Shown in pieces: positions 9,753-20,170 of a DNA stretch of 64,000 nucleotides (the stretch's first letter is position 1; each line of letters starts with the position of its first letter). The DNA is from Pseudoalteromonas rhizosphaerae (GTDB lineage Bacteria > Pseudomonadota > Gammaproteobacteria > Enterobacterales > Alteromonadaceae), in the NCBI RefSeq assembly GCF_902498845.1, contig NZ_CABVLM010000012.1, forward strand, positions 106,294 to 170,293. Direction: 5' to 3'. Under the pieces are notes generated by a model. It made no database searches. It was not told where the DNA came from and saw nothing but the letters and a program-made list of their open reading frames with translations. Made by a program: the position numbers and the translations under genes.

Positions 9753-11774
9753 ATGCGAATTGCTCCTTTATCTCTGTTAATTTCAGCTAGCTTGTTTGCA
9801 TCAAGTGCATTTGCACAAGATACAGCCACAGTTACTGGAATTGAATCTGAGATCAGTATTAAACAAGCTGAATACGATAACGCTACACAGATACTTGAAA
9901 AACATTTAAAAGAAGAAAGTCAGTTACAAAGTCAACTTGATTTATTACGCACTCGTTCGACTGAGCTGGACAAAGAAAAAAATCAAGCACTTGATGCCAT
10001 GAATGAAATGTATCGTCGTTTAATTGATGATCCCACTATTGATATAAGTGCTGCACAGGCGCGATATCAGCAAGCTGTGGTTGATCATAAGCAAAATAAA
10101 GACGATATCGCGATGCAGTTGGCGGCAATTGCATCCCACCGCAAAGACATTGAACAAATTCGCGTAGCAAAACATACCCAGTTAAATACACTCGAAAGCT
10201 TAAAAGAACAATTAACAACAGCCCGAGTTGAGCGCTTACGTAATGAGTTTACCCGTGAAGGGACGCTAGAAGTTAATCACACTATCAACTGTAAACGTAC
10301 AGAAACATTGGCAGCCTGTGAGCAACGAGGCCAGCAAATGGGCTTACAAAAAGCAACCAAGCGTTTTGTAGATCAAATATTTGCTAACTTAACTGAAGAG
10401 CGCCTAGTTGAACCAAAGCGTAATATGGCTGGTGCGCAAGTACAGGTTTTAAGTAGCCATGTGGTCAATAGTGCTTTTAGCGGCCAAGGCAATTATAACG
10501 TTAACTTAAGCGTCACTATGCGCGGTGATGTGAATAGCAGTCGCTTATGTAATTTATTGAGTGTTGATAATCGCTATTGTTCAGAGTACGGCACGCCGCT
10601 AACGGCAACTTATCAAACTCGGTATGACACTACTTTTACTGATAGTCAGTTAACATTCAGTGATGGTCAGGATAATGCCAACGTTTCGGTGTCACGCTTG
10701 AGCGAGCAACCGATACGCGATTATTCAGTCAAACCAATGTCAACGGTTGATACACAGGTCGTTGATAGTAATAAAATGATTGAATTCACACTGCGTTCAA
10801 ACGTATACGATGACGAAGTGTTTATTGATGGCGTAAGTTTTGGTTCAACACGTTTAGCAACGACTTTACCAAGTGGTATTCATGATGTTGAAGTTCGCAA
10901 GCAGGGTTATAAACCTTATCGCGTGCGTGTTGATTTACGAAAGCCGCAGACGATTCATGCTAAGTTGGTAAAAAAGCCTGAGTCGATTGCTGCACCGACA
11001 TACACCAGTGAGCAACGTAATACGACATCAGTAACCAGTACAGCTATAGGCAATGCCGCAGCTGCTGACGTGGTAGTCATTCCCGCAGGTAAGTTTGAAA
11101 TGGGTGATATCAATGGTAATGGACTTGCAAATGAGCGTCCAGTTGTTGAAAAAACCATTGCAAACTCATTTGCGATGCAAAATAAAGAAGTGACAGTCGG
11201 TGCTTATCAAAAGTTTGTCAGCAACACTAATTATAAAACTGAAGCTGAGCGTAATCGTGGCTGCGCCTATTATTTAAATGGCGAACCAGTCTGGGAAGCA
11301 AATTTAAACTGGCGTAATCCAGGTTTTGAGCAAGGCAGTGATTTTCCTGCCGTGTGCTTAACCTACAACGATGCGAAAGCATACGCTGATTGGTTGTCTG
11401 GTCAAACAGGTCAACAATACCGGTTACCTAATGAGGTTGAGTGGGAGTATGCAGCACGCGCTGGTACTAAAACTGAATACCCGTGGGGTAATGAAATAGG
11501 TAAAAATTTAGCCAATTGTGGATGGTGTGGTAGTGAGTCGTCAAATAAAAGTGCATCGCCAACTGGCTCCTTTGCACCTAATGCGTTTGGTCTCTACGAC
11601 ACGGTAGGAAATGTATGGGAATGGACTCATAAGTCAGCTGAACAAGCGGATGTTACTGTCCGAGGTGGTGCGTGGAATTTTGCACCTAGTTTAGCTCGTG
11701 CTTCAACTCGTTTGATTTTAGCGCCAGACTTTCGTGCAAACTATATCGGTTTTCGTCTAGTACGCGAACGATAA
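9753..11774 (+). CDS. Secreted protein with coiled coil, PEGA and SUMF1/FGE-type domain
   Basis: The signal peptide MRIAPLSLLISASLFASSAFA is followed by a long charged helical region (about 25-160) that reads as a coiled coil. A beta-rich middle contains a PEGA repeat (VFIDGVSFGSTRLATTLPSG, near 350). A C-terminal formylglycine-generating-enzyme-like domain (about 440-673) follows, with PAGKFEMGD, RLPNEVEWEYAARAG, GNVWEWT, VRGGAW and IGFRLVRE. Such domains in bacteria are often not true FGEs but ligand or substrate-binding scaffolds. The ATG at 9753 has GGGAATGGA in front; an in-frame TTG at 9738 is less likely. It lies just upstream of mreB, so an envelope role is possible. Confidence 0.82.
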   Translation: MRIAPLSLLISASLFASSAFAQDTATVTGIESEISIKQAEYDNATQILEKHLKEESQLQSQLDLLRTRSTELDKEKNQALDAMNEMYRRLIDDPTIDISAAQARYQQAVVDHKQNKDDIAMQLAAIASHRKDIEQIRVAKHTQLNTLESLKEQLTTARVERLRNEFTREGTLEVNHTINCKRTETLAACEQRGQQMGLQKATKRFVDQIFANLTEERLVEPKRNMAGAQVQVLSSHVVNSAFSGQGNYNVNLSVTMRGDVNSSRLCNLLSVDNRYCSEYGTPLTATYQTRYDTTFTDSQLTFSDGQDNANVSVSRLSEQPIRDYSVKPMSTVDTQVVDSNKMIEFTLRSNVYDDEVFIDGVSFGSTRLATTLPSGIHDVEVRKQGYKPYRVRVDLRKPQTIHAKLVKKPESIAAPTYTSEQRNTTSVTSTAIGNAAAADVVVIPAGKFEMGDINGNGLANERPVVEKTIANSFAMQNKEVTVGAYQKFVSNTNYKTEAERNRGCAYYLNGEPVWEANLNWRNPGFEQGSDFPAVCLTYNDAKAYADWLSGQTGQQYRLPNEVEWEYAARAGTKTEYPWGNEIGKNLANCGWCGSESSNKSASPTGSFAPNAFGLYDTVGNVWEWTHKSAEQADVTVRGGAWNFAPSLARASTRLILAPDFRANYIGFRLVRER

Positions 11775-11783
11775 AATTAATTT

Positions 11784-11808
11784 AAAAAGGAAGCGTTGCT
11801 TCCTTTTT
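11784..11808 (+). terminator. Terminator between the SUMF1-domain gene and mreB
   Basis: A perfect 11-bp stem (AAAAAGGAAGC/GCTTCCTTTTT) with a 3-base loop and a T-run, 10 bp after the stop. It separates the gene from the mre operon. Confidence 0.9.
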
Positions 11809-11913
11809 TACCCAATTAACAAAGGTAGCTGCACTTTTTATTGCCGAACTGATTCAGCATGGTAAAGTTGCATAAGCTAATATAAGAACGTTTTTCAAAG
11901 GTCATCCAGCCTC

Positions 11914-12957
11914 ATGTTTAAAAAGCTCCGTGGTATTTTTTCAAACGATCTATCGATCGACTTGGGTACAGCCAACACCCTCATTTATGTTAAAGACGAA
12001 GGCATTGTCCTTAATGAACCATCTGTAGTTGCGATCCGCCAAGAACGCGCTGGTGGTCCTAAAAGTGTTGCCTCAGTAGGGACTGAAGCAAAGCAAATGC
12101 TTGGTCGAACGCCTGGTAATATCAAAGCCATTCGACCAATGAAAGACGGTGTAATTGCTGATTTTTATGTAACTGAAAAGATGTTGCAACACTTTATCAA
12201 GCAAGTGCATAACAATAACTTTTTACGTCCAAGTCCGCGTGTGCTTATTTGCGTACCGTGCGGTGCTACGCAAGTAGAAAAACGCGCAATTCGTGAATCG
12301 GCTATGGGCGCAGGTGCGCGTGAAGTTTATTTAATTGAAGAGCCAATGGCTGCGGCAATCGGTGCAGGTTTACCGGTATCAGAAGCAACAGGTTCAATGG
12401 TTGTTGATATCGGTGGTGGTACCACTGAAGTTGCAATTATTTCACTAAACGGCGTGGTGTACTCATCATCTGTACGTATTGGTGGGGATAAGTTTGATGA
12501 AGCAATTATCAACTATGTACGTCGTAATTTTGGTAGTTTAATTGGTGAAGCAACGGCTGAAAACATTAAACATCAAATTGGTTCAGCGTTTAAAACAGAT
12601 GAGCCAATTGAGATTGAAGTACGTGGCCGTAACCTTGCTGAAGGTGTTCCGCGTTCATTTACGCTTAATTCACATGAAATATTAGAAGCCTTACAAGAGC
12701 CATTAATGGGGATTGTTAGTGCGGTAATGGTTGCCCTTGAGCAATCGCCACCAGAGCTGGCGTCAGATATATCAGCCAAAGGAATGGTATTAACAGGTGG
12801 TGGTGCATTGCTTAAAGATTTAGACCGTTTATTAATGGAAGAGACCGGCATTCCTGTTGTGGTTGCTGATGATCCATTAACGTGCGTTGCGCGTGGCGGC
12901 GGTAAGGCACTTGAGATGATTGATATGCATGGTGGTGATGTATTTAGTTACGACTAA
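11914..12957 (+). CDS. mreB: Rod shape-determining actin homologue MreB
   Basis: A 347-residue actin-fold protein, the usual MreB length. It has the phosphate-1 loop (DLGTANTLIYVK), IEEPMAAAIGAGLPV, phosphate-2 (DIGGGTTEVAI) and the adenosine site (LTGGGALL). MreB filaments under the inner membrane steer lateral wall synthesis by the elongasome with MreC, MreD, RodZ and RodA/PBP2. Its stop codon overlaps the mreC start (TAATG), so the two are translationally coupled. Confidence 0.99.
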   Translation: MFKKLRGIFSNDLSIDLGTANTLIYVKDEGIVLNEPSVVAIRQERAGGPKSVASVGTEAKQMLGRTPGNIKAIRPMKDGVIADFYVTEKMLQHFIKQVHNNNFLRPSPRVLICVPCGATQVEKRAIRESAMGAGAREVYLIEEPMAAAIGAGLPVSEATGSMVVDIGGGTTEVAIISLNGVVYSSSVRIGGDKFDEAIINYVRRNFGSLIGEATAENIKHQIGSAFKTDEPIEIEVRGRNLAEGVPRSFTLNSHEILEALQEPLMGIVSAVMVALEQSPPELASDISAKGMVLTGGGALLKDLDRLLMEETGIPVVVADDPLTCVARGGGKALEMIDMHGGDVFSYD

Positions 12958-13799
12958 TGAAGTTAATGTTCGGGCGTGCCATTTCTTTGCAGCTGCGACT
13001 TTTTGTCGCAGTGCTTTTGAGTATCGTGTTGATCGTAGGCGATCGTTATACGCAAGGTGGCACCACAATACGCACTAGTTTAAACACCTTAGTTAGTCCG
13101 TTATTGTATTTAGCCAATTTACCTTATGAAGTATTTAGCCTCGGGGCTAAAAGCTTACACACGCGCGATCAATTATTAACAGAAAACGAAGCCCTCAAGA
13201 AAAAACAATTACTGCAAAGCGAACAGCTTCAGCAATATCAATTCTTAAGCAAAGAAAATCAAAAGCTACGCGCGTTACTTGGTTCTTCTGCTAAGCAGTC
13301 AAATCGTAAAATTATTGCTCAAGTTCTCTCTGTTCATTCAAATCCTTATAGTCATCAAGTGGTGATCAATCGTGGCACGATAGATGGCATTAGTGAAGGC
13401 CAAGCGGTGATTGATGAAATGGGGGTCGTCGGACAACTTACTAAAGTAGGCTCAACGACGTCACGGGTGTTACTGATGACCGATACAACCCATGCCACAC
13501 CGGTACGTATTTTACGTAATGATGTGCGTACCGTGGTTGAAGGGATTGGTAAAATTAATTTAGTTAAACTTTCCCATGTACCCCATAGTTTAGATGTACG
13601 GATTGGCGATGTGTTAGTGACATCAGGACTTGGAGGCACTTTTCCTGAGGGCTACCCGGTTGCGGTGGTAACTGAAATTAATCGCGATGAGGGCCGCCCG
13701 TTTGCTCAAGTATACGCCGAGCCGATAGCTCAGTTAGATCGTATTCGCTTATTAGTGATCTTATGGCGTAATCAGCAGGAAACTATCAGCAATGAATAG
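12957..13799 (+). CDS. mreC: Rod shape-determining protein MreC
   Basis: A 280-residue protein: one N-terminal membrane helix (about 10-28), a coiled coil (about 68-105, KSLHTRDQLLTENEALKKKQ), and the periplasmic double beta-barrel with GEAQ-like turns (RGTIDGISEGQAVIDEMGVVGQL; LVTSGLGGTFPEGYPV). MreC bridges MreB/MreD to PBP2. It overlaps mreB by one base and mreD by eight. Confidence 0.98.
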   Translation: MKLMFGRAISLQLRLFVAVLLSIVLIVGDRYTQGGTTIRTSLNTLVSPLLYLANLPYEVFSLGAKSLHTRDQLLTENEALKKKQLLQSEQLQQYQFLSKENQKLRALLGSSAKQSNRKIIAQVLSVHSNPYSHQVVINRGTIDGISEGQAVIDEMGVVGQLTKVGSTTSRVLLMTDTTHATPVRILRNDVRTVVEGIGKINLVKLSHVPHSLDVRIGDVLVTSGLGGTFPEGYPVAVVTEINRDEGRPFAQVYAEPIAQLDRIRLLVILWRNQQETISNE

Positions 13800-14271
13800 T
13801 CGTTACTTTTTATTGATCGCCGTGAGCATCTTCCTTGCGTTGATCATGGCTTTGATGCCATTGCCTTTTTCGTTTGAGCCTTTTCGCCCTGACTGGGTGC
13901 TATTAGTATTAATGTACTGGTCGTTAGCTGTTCCACATCGATTAAATATTGGTACGGCTTGGGTAGTTGGCTTGCTGATTGATTTAGCCACAGGGTCACC
14001 GCTGGGAATTAATTCACTCACTTACTCAATTTGTATTTTTGTAACCGCAAGTAACTTTCAAAAAATTCGTAATTTTTCAATTTGGCAGCAAGCGATACTC
14101 GTGGGCTTATTTTTAACCCTATATCACTTAATGCAATTTTGGCTTAATCACTTTTTAATGGACGTTTATTTCAACCCGCAGTATTTATGGCCGGTCGTGA
14201 CTGGCATGTTAAGTTGGCCTTGGATTTTCTTATTGCTACGTAAATATCGCCGTCATTTCAGGATCAGATAA
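13792..14271 (+). CDS. mreD: Rod shape-determining membrane protein MreD
   Basis: A 159-residue, very hydrophobic protein with about five membrane segments. It has the family features FEPFRPDWVLLVLMYW near the N-terminus and DLATGSPLGINSL in the middle. It completes the MreBCD complex. The start overlaps the mreC end by 8 bp and its stop overlaps the maf start. Confidence 0.96.
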   Translation: MNSRYFLLIAVSIFLALIMALMPLPFSFEPFRPDWVLLVLMYWSLAVPHRLNIGTAWVVGLLIDLATGSPLGINSLTYSICIFVTASNFQKIRNFSIWQQAILVGLFLTLYHLMQFWLNHFLMDVYFNPQYLWPVVTGMLSWPWIFLLLRKYRRHFRIR

Positions 14272-14840
14272 TGCAAACCGCCATTTATCTAGCGTCAGCT
14301 TCTCCCCGGCGCAAAGAATTGCTCACTCAACTTGGTATCGAATTTTCACAATTTAGTGTCGATGCTGATGAAAGCCAGCTAGCAGACGAAACTCCCCTTG
14401 AACTTGTTGAGCGTTTAGCGCGTCTAAAAGCTCAAACCGGTGTTGCTATGGGGTACACAGATCGCCCCGTACTCGGCAGTGATACCGTGGTGGTCATAGA
14501 TAATCAGTCACTTGGTAAACCCCGCGATAAAGCTGACTTTATGGCAACCCTAAAACGTTTATCTGGGCGCAGTCATCAAGTGTTAACGGCAATTGCATTT
14601 GCCACTGAACACAAGGTCATGAGTTGTGTAGTAACCACGCAAGTGAGTTTTAAAACACTCTCAGAACAAGAATTAGCAGCATATTGGCAAACTGGTGAAC
14701 CACAAGACAAAGCCGGTGGCTATGGCATACAAGGACTCGGTGGGCGCTTTGTTACTAATATTTCCGGTAGCTATTTTGCGGTAGTAGGCTTACCTTTATA
14801 TGAATGCGAAAAATTATTAAGCGAATTCCTAAGTAGGTAA
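14271..14840 (+). CDS. maf: Maf/YhdE nucleoside triphosphate pyrophosphatase
   Basis: A 189-residue Maf protein: N-terminal LASASPRRKELL, the acidic catalytic segment VLGSDTVVVID, KPRDKADFMATLKRLSGRSH, and GGYGIQGLGGRF. YhdE-type Maf proteins hydrolyse dTTP/UTP and modified pyrimidine nucleotides to the monophosphate. The position between mreD and rng is as in E. coli. Confidence 0.95.
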   Translation: MQTAIYLASASPRRKELLTQLGIEFSQFSVDADESQLADETPLELVERLARLKAQTGVAMGYTDRPVLGSDTVVVIDNQSLGKPRDKADFMATLKRLSGRSHQVLTAIAFATEHKVMSCVVTTQVSFKTLSEQELAAYWQTGEPQDKAGGYGIQGLGGRFVTNISGSYFAVVGLPLYECEKLLSEFLSR

Positions 14841-14841
14841 C

Positions 14842-16314
14842 ATGAGTATAGAATTACTGATCAACGTCACCCCGAGTGAAAGCCGTGTTGCCCTGATTGA
14901 AAACGGTGTATTACAAGAAATTCAACTAGAGCGTATTGGCAATTTAGGTATCGTCGGCAATATTTATTTAGGTAAAATAAGCCGAGTATTACCGGGTATG
15001 CAAGCTGCGTTTGTTGATATTGGTTTAGATAAAGCGGCTTTTTTACACGCGTCTGATATTGTAAATAGCGCCTCTATTGTTGAAGGTGTTGACGAGCAAC
15101 CAATTAAAAAAGTACAAGATATTCGCGAGTTAGTGCGCCAAGGTCAATACATTATGGTGCAAGTGGTAAAAGATCCACTGGGTACTAAAGGCGCACGTTT
15201 AACAACTGACATCACCATCCCTTCTCGTTATTTAGTGTTTATGCCAGATGCCACTCATGTTGGTGTGAGTCAGCGTATAGAAACCGAAGAAGAACGCGCG
15301 CGATTGAAAAGCATTGTAGGTGAGTATGGCGATGAAGACGGCAGCTTTATAGTTCGTACTGCAGCTGAAGGTGCCAGCGAAGCTGAGTTGCGTCACGATG
15401 CCGAGTTTTTAAAAAAACTATGGAAAAAAATCGTCACTAAACGTAAAAAAACCAGCAAAGAAAGTATTTTGCATGAAGATTTAACCTTAGCATTTCGAAC
15501 TCTACGAGATTACGTAGGGGAAGACATGGAGCGTATTCGGGTTGACTCAAAGCTAACCTATGAAGAGCTAAAAAGCTTTACCGCAGAGTTTGTACCAATT
15601 CTTTCCGATGCTTTAGAGTATTATCCAGGCGAGCGACCAATTTTTGATTTGTTTGATGTTGAAAGTGAAATACAAAAAGCCTTACATCGTAAAGTGACGT
15701 TAAAGTCAGGTGGCTATTTAATTATCGACCAAACCGAAGCGATGACCACGGTCGATGTTAATACCGGTGCCTTTGTTGGCCACCGAAATCTCGAAGAAAC
15801 TATTTTTAACACCAACGTAGAAGCAACTTCTGCGATTGCCCGTCAGCTTAGGTTGCGTAACTTGGGCGGTATTATCATTATCGACTTTATTGACATGGTT
15901 AGCGAAGAGCATAAGCGCAGGGTATTGCATTCACTTGAGTCTGCACTGGGTAAAGATCGCGTTAAATCAAATATTAATGGTTTATCGGCATTAGGCTTAG
16001 TGGAAATGACCCGCAAACGTACTCGAGAAAGTCTTGAACATATTTTATGTGATGTATGTCCGGCCTGCTCTGGGCGCGGTTCACAAAAAACCGTTGAAAC
16101 CGTATGCTATGAAATACTGCGTGAAATTGTCCGAGTAAACCGTGCTTACGCGGCTGATAAATTTATGGTTTATGCAGCTCCCGCGGTAAGTGAGGCATTA
16201 CTTAACGATGAGTATCATAATCTTGCAGAACTAGAGTTATTTATTGGTAAGCAAGTGAGCATTCAAACCGAAAGCCTCTACAGTCAAGAGCAGTTTGATG
16301 TGGTTATGATGTAA
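14842..16314 (+). CDS. rng: Ribonuclease G
   Basis: A 490-residue endoribonuclease (E. coli RNase G has 489). An S1 RNA-binding domain (about 35-125) comes first, then the RNase H-like/5' sensor region, the DNase I-like catalytic core with acidic residues in VDVNTGAFVG and IIIIDFIDM, and the zinc link CDVCPACSGRG near residue 405. It matures the 16S rRNA 5' end and degrades mRNAs. Its last base overlaps the yhdP start. Confidence 0.98.
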   Translation: MSIELLINVTPSESRVALIENGVLQEIQLERIGNLGIVGNIYLGKISRVLPGMQAAFVDIGLDKAAFLHASDIVNSASIVEGVDEQPIKKVQDIRELVRQGQYIMVQVVKDPLGTKGARLTTDITIPSRYLVFMPDATHVGVSQRIETEEERARLKSIVGEYGDEDGSFIVRTAAEGASEAELRHDAEFLKKLWKKIVTKRKKTSKESILHEDLTLAFRTLRDYVGEDMERIRVDSKLTYEELKSFTAEFVPILSDALEYYPGERPIFDLFDVESEIQKALHRKVTLKSGGYLIIDQTEAMTTVDVNTGAFVGHRNLEETIFNTNVEATSAIARQLRLRNLGGIIIIDFIDMVSEEHKRRVLHSLESALGKDRVKSNINGLSALGLVEMTRKRTRESLEHILCDVCPACSGRGSQKTVETVCYEILREIVRVNRAYAADKFMVYAAPAVSEALLNDEYHNLAELELFIGKQVSIQTESLYSQEQFDVVMM

Positions 16315-19300
16315 TGAAAGCAAAGACGGTCTGTTTTTTTTGTATCCGTAAGTTATGGCAAGTGTTCGCCATAACTCTGGTACTGCTTGCCGTTGTTGTT
16401 TCGGTTTTAAAATATACCCTGCCGTATGCCAATGACTATAAAGGTGACCTTGAAAGTTACCTATATGATAAGTTTGCGGTTAATTTATCAATTGGGGCTA
16501 TTTCTGCCAGCTGGCATGGCCAAGGTCCTTCTATTGTCTTGGAAGATATCACCTTTGAAGATAATAAAAGCTCACCCATCGCACTGACTATCGCTAAAGC
16601 TAGCCTTGAATTAAACGTCTGGGAAACCATCAAAACACGACAGTTAAAATCTAACTACTTTGTGATCAACGGTTTCCATGCTGATGTTGATATGCCGACT
16701 ATGTTGCAGTCGAACAGCAGTGAGGTATCGTTTGAACAAAAAGAGCTGATTGAAGGCTTATTCTTAGGTAAAACCGGTCATTTTGCGGTTGAAAATAGTA
16801 GTCTTAATTTTATCTTGGCAGATGGTAAAGAGCGTCGGGTGATGCTTGAAGACATCGTTTGGCAAAATCAGTACGAACAACACTTAGCTAGTGGTACTTT
16901 AGCATTGCCCGGGATTTCAGTGGGTACATTTGATGCTCGCTTGGCATTAACCGGATCGACGCTAGAAACCATGCTGGGTGATATTTATGTGCAAGCAAAT
17001 AATGTTGATGTGTCGAAATGGCTGGCTCAGTATATTAATGCTAGTAAAGAGCAGCTCAATTCTGACATTAACTTAGAATCATGGTTGAGTATTGAAAAAG
17101 GCCTGATCAAAGATGTCACAGTTAAATGGTTGCCAAGCTTTATTAATTGGCAGCAAGATACAAAAAGTCATCAATTTAGTTTAAGTGAAGGGGGTTTTCG
17201 CCTTTACCCTTGGCAGCAAGGTTGGCGGTTAAAAAGTTCAGGGGTGCGGCTCTCAAACGATCAACAGCATTGGCCCGACTTTCAATTTGAAGCACAGCTG
17301 GATAACAAACAACAACAAATTTGGTTGCAAGAACTCGATTTTGACTTGGTTACAAGGTTAGCCCAGTTAAGTGATTTTGCTGAATTAGAGCCGCTGTTAA
17401 GTCGTCAACCCAGTGGTCAAGTTAAGCGCGCTTATGTGCAATTTACATCAACACAGCAATGGCAATTATGGTTTGAAGCCCAGCAATTGGGCTGGCTTGC
17501 AGAGCAAGGTGTGCCCGGTGTGCAGGGCTTACTTGTCGATGGTTTGTTAAATCAAGATCGTGGTCGTATTAATCTGTTTGGCGAAAATAGCGAGTTACTT
17601 ACCGCTGATACTTTTAGCCAGCCAATCAAATATAACCAACTGAATATGCAAATTGATTTAGCCAATAGTGAGCAAGGTTGGCAGATCAGCAGTGATAATA
17701 TGTGGCTTGATAATGATGAGGTCACTGTTGCAGCCGAAATGAAGCTTAGCTTAGACGAACAGCCTCGGCTTGATTTATATGCAGAAGTATTTGCACCAGA
17801 TGCCAGTGTTGCCAGCCATTATTTCCCACGCCCTGTGATGACTAAAAATTTAGTTGATTACTTAACTGGGGCTATTAAAGGTGGCGAACTTACTCAAACA
17901 CAAGTGCTGTTTTCTGGGCCATTAACGGGCTTTCCATTTGCCGATAATTCAGGACAGTTTGAAGTATTAGCGCAGGTAGATAACGCCAATTATCAATTTG
18001 CCCCTGATTGGCCTGCAGTAACTCAAGCGAGTGCAAAATTACATTTTGAAAATCAGCGTATGGATATTTACTCTGAGCATGGGCGGCTTGTTAACTTAGC
18101 GATCGATGATGCCGTGCATGTCAGTATTGCAGATCTAATGAACGCAGATTTACTGAGCGTAAAAATTAATAAACGTGCTGAGATGGAAACATTACTGCCG
18201 TTTTTTAAAGCAACGCCAATTGCTGAGCCACTAGCAAATGTATTTGAGGTGATCCAAGGTAACGGCGCTGCCAGCGCTGATATTGAGCTACTTGTTGATT
18301 TAAATGAGTTAGATGTAACAGCTAAAGGCATGGTTAATTTAAAAGATCTGCCAGTGTATTTAGTACAACCTGGGCTTCAGCTTGAAGGTGTGACAGGTCA
18401 GCTCTATTTTAATGATGATCAGATCACTTTAGAAAATGCTAACGCAAGTTGGTTAGGAATGCCGCTGAAAGTTAACTTTAATGGTAAAAATATTGGCCCA
18501 AACTATCGTGCTGACGTTGATATAAAAGCACAGTTAAATGCTGATACGTTAATTTCTCATGGTCAAGACTTACTAAAAGGTTACTTGCATGGTGAAAGTG
18601 AAGTGGCTATTAATCTTGCCCTAAACTTTTTAACGGACGGCTTTGATTATCGCGCTAATGTCAGCTCACAACTCGAAGGGCTTAGTAGTGAGCTGCCCGC
18701 ACCGTACACTAAAAGTGCCGATCAAGTATGGCCGCTAACGGCTGTTATTCAAGGTGATAATATTTCTAATTTGATCACCGCTAATATTAATAACAACTTA
18801 TATTTTAATGGCATCTTAGCGAATAACGTTGGCAAACTAACCAATGCACAGTTTATTTTAGGCGAGCATGATCTGGGTTTAAACCAGCAAGACTTAAGTG
18901 TTGCAATTGATTTAGAGCAAACCGATCTATTACCTTGGCTTGGCTTGATCCAGCAGATCATCACCATCAGTCAAACAGAATCAGCTGAGCAGGGCGTACT
19001 ACCACCATTAAAAGAAGTGGTGGGTAACATTCAGCAATTAACCATTGGTGATATTGCATTTAATGATTTTGAAATGCGTTTAGCGCCGACCCCAAGTGAC
19101 ATGCGCTTACGGCTAAACGCCAAAGAATTACGCTCGCAAGTACTTATTCCGCTAGATAAATCAAGTCGGCCGATTCATATTGCCAGTGATTATTTACGTG
19201 TTAACTTTACCCCTACAACAGACGAATTACAGCCATCTGAAACACCTCAAGATTACACTTGGTTGAGTGACATACCGGCCATTGAATTTGAGTGTGCTGA

Positions 19301-20159
19301 TTGTAAAGTGGCAAGCTATCAATTAGATAAAGTCAGCGCATCGCTTTATGGCGATGGTCATAAGCTCACCATATCTGAGCTGGTGGTTGATAAAGGCGAG
19401 CATGTGTTACGTGCTAAAGGGCATTGGCAAGATGGCATAAGTCAATTTAGCGGTAATATGCAAAGTGATGACATCGGTGAACTATTTGATGAATTTGATA
19501 TAACCACCACAGTTAAAGATTCACCCGCAGATATTAAATTTACGCTTGCGTGGCAAGATGCGCCTTATTTATTTGATATTGCCAGCCTCAACGGTAATTT
19601 AGATTGGCGTTTAGGCGAAGGGCATTTAGCTGAGGTAAGCGATGGCGGCGCACGGGTATTTTCGTTGCTGAGCCTGGATTCATTAGTGCGTAAGTTAAAA
19701 CTCGATTTTAGAGATGTATTTTCGAAAGGTTTTTTTTATAACAGTCTGCAAGGCACCATGCAGGTAGATAAAGGCATCGCTTACACGCAAGATACGAAAA
19801 TGGATGGAGTGCCTGCTGATCTGACGGTTAAAGGCCATACTAACCTCAATACCATGGAAATTGATTACGATTTAGCGGTTGCACCACAAGTGACCTCAAG
19901 TATTCCGGTGATTGTCGCGTGGATGGTCAATCCGGTAACTGGGCTTGCAGCATTGGCGATAGATAAAGTACTCCACTCTGCGCGCGTTATTTCTGAGATT
20001 AACTTTAAAGTGACTGGCAGCATGACTGATCCTGTAGTGAAAGAAGTAGATCGTAAAAGTCGTGAAGTGACTCTTCCGCAAGCTGCACAAAACCAACCTC
20101 AAGCCGCCGCCTCCAGTGAGTTAATACTCAAAGATGCCGCTGTTACAGTCACCCAATAA
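16314..20159 (+). CDS. yhdP: YhdP, AsmA-like envelope lipid-transport protein
   Basis: A 1281-residue protein with an N-terminal membrane helix (about 12-36) and a long repetitive beta-strand body. A DUF3971-type region and a C-terminal AsmA-like region (DLTVKGHTNLNTMEIDYDLA, then VARVISEINFKVTGS-like strands) follow. E. coli YhdP (about 1266 residues) is one of three AsmA-like bridges that move phospholipid between inner and outer membrane. It sits between rng and the nitrilase-tldD pair, as in enterobacteria apart from the nitrilase. Confidence 0.95.
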   Translation: MKAKTVCFFCIRKLWQVFAITLVLLAVVVSVLKYTLPYANDYKGDLESYLYDKFAVNLSIGAISASWHGQGPSIVLEDITFEDNKSSPIALTIAKASLELNVWETIKTRQLKSNYFVINGFHADVDMPTMLQSNSSEVSFEQKELIEGLFLGKTGHFAVENSSLNFILADGKERRVMLEDIVWQNQYEQHLASGTLALPGISVGTFDARLALTGSTLETMLGDIYVQANNVDVSKWLAQYINASKEQLNSDINLESWLSIEKGLIKDVTVKWLPSFINWQQDTKSHQFSLSEGGFRLYPWQQGWRLKSSGVRLSNDQQHWPDFQFEAQLDNKQQQIWLQELDFDLVTRLAQLSDFAELEPLLSRQPSGQVKRAYVQFTSTQQWQLWFEAQQLGWLAEQGVPGVQGLLVDGLLNQDRGRINLFGENSELLTADTFSQPIKYNQLNMQIDLANSEQGWQISSDNMWLDNDEVTVAAEMKLSLDEQPRLDLYAEVFAPDASVASHYFPRPVMTKNLVDYLTGAIKGGELTQTQVLFSGPLTGFPFADNSGQFEVLAQVDNANYQFAPDWPAVTQASAKLHFENQRMDIYSEHGRLVNLAIDDAVHVSIADLMNADLLSVKINKRAEMETLLPFFKATPIAEPLANVFEVIQGNGAASADIELLVDLNELDVTAKGMVNLKDLPVYLVQPGLQLEGVTGQLYFNDDQITLENANASWLGMPLKVNFNGKNIGPNYRADVDIKAQLNADTLISHGQDLLKGYLHGESEVAINLALNFLTDGFDYRANVSSQLEGLSSELPAPYTKSADQVWPLTAVIQGDNISNLITANINNNLYFNGILANNVGKLTNAQFILGEHDLGLNQQDLSVAIDLEQTDLLPWLGLIQQIITISQTESAEQGVLPPLKEVVGNIQQLTIGDIAFNDFEMRLAPTPSDMRLRLNAKELRSQVLIPLDKSSRPIHIASDYLRVNFTPTTDELQPSETPQDYTWLSDIPAIEFECADCKVASYQLDKVSASLYGDGHKLTISELVVDKGEHVLRAKGHWQDGISQFSGNMQSDDIGELFDEFDITTTVKDSPADIKFTLAWQDAPYLFDIASLNGNLDWRLGEGHLAEVSDGGARVFSLLSLDSLVRKLKLDFRDVFSKGFFYNSLQGTMQVDKGIAYTQDTKMDGVPADLTVKGHTNLNTMEIDYDLAVAPQVTSSIPVIVAWMVNPVTGLAALAIDKVLHSARVISEINFKVTGSMTDPVVKEVDRKSREVTLPQAAQNQPQAAASSELILKDAAVTVTQ

Positions 20160-20170
20160 GGCCTTAAACG

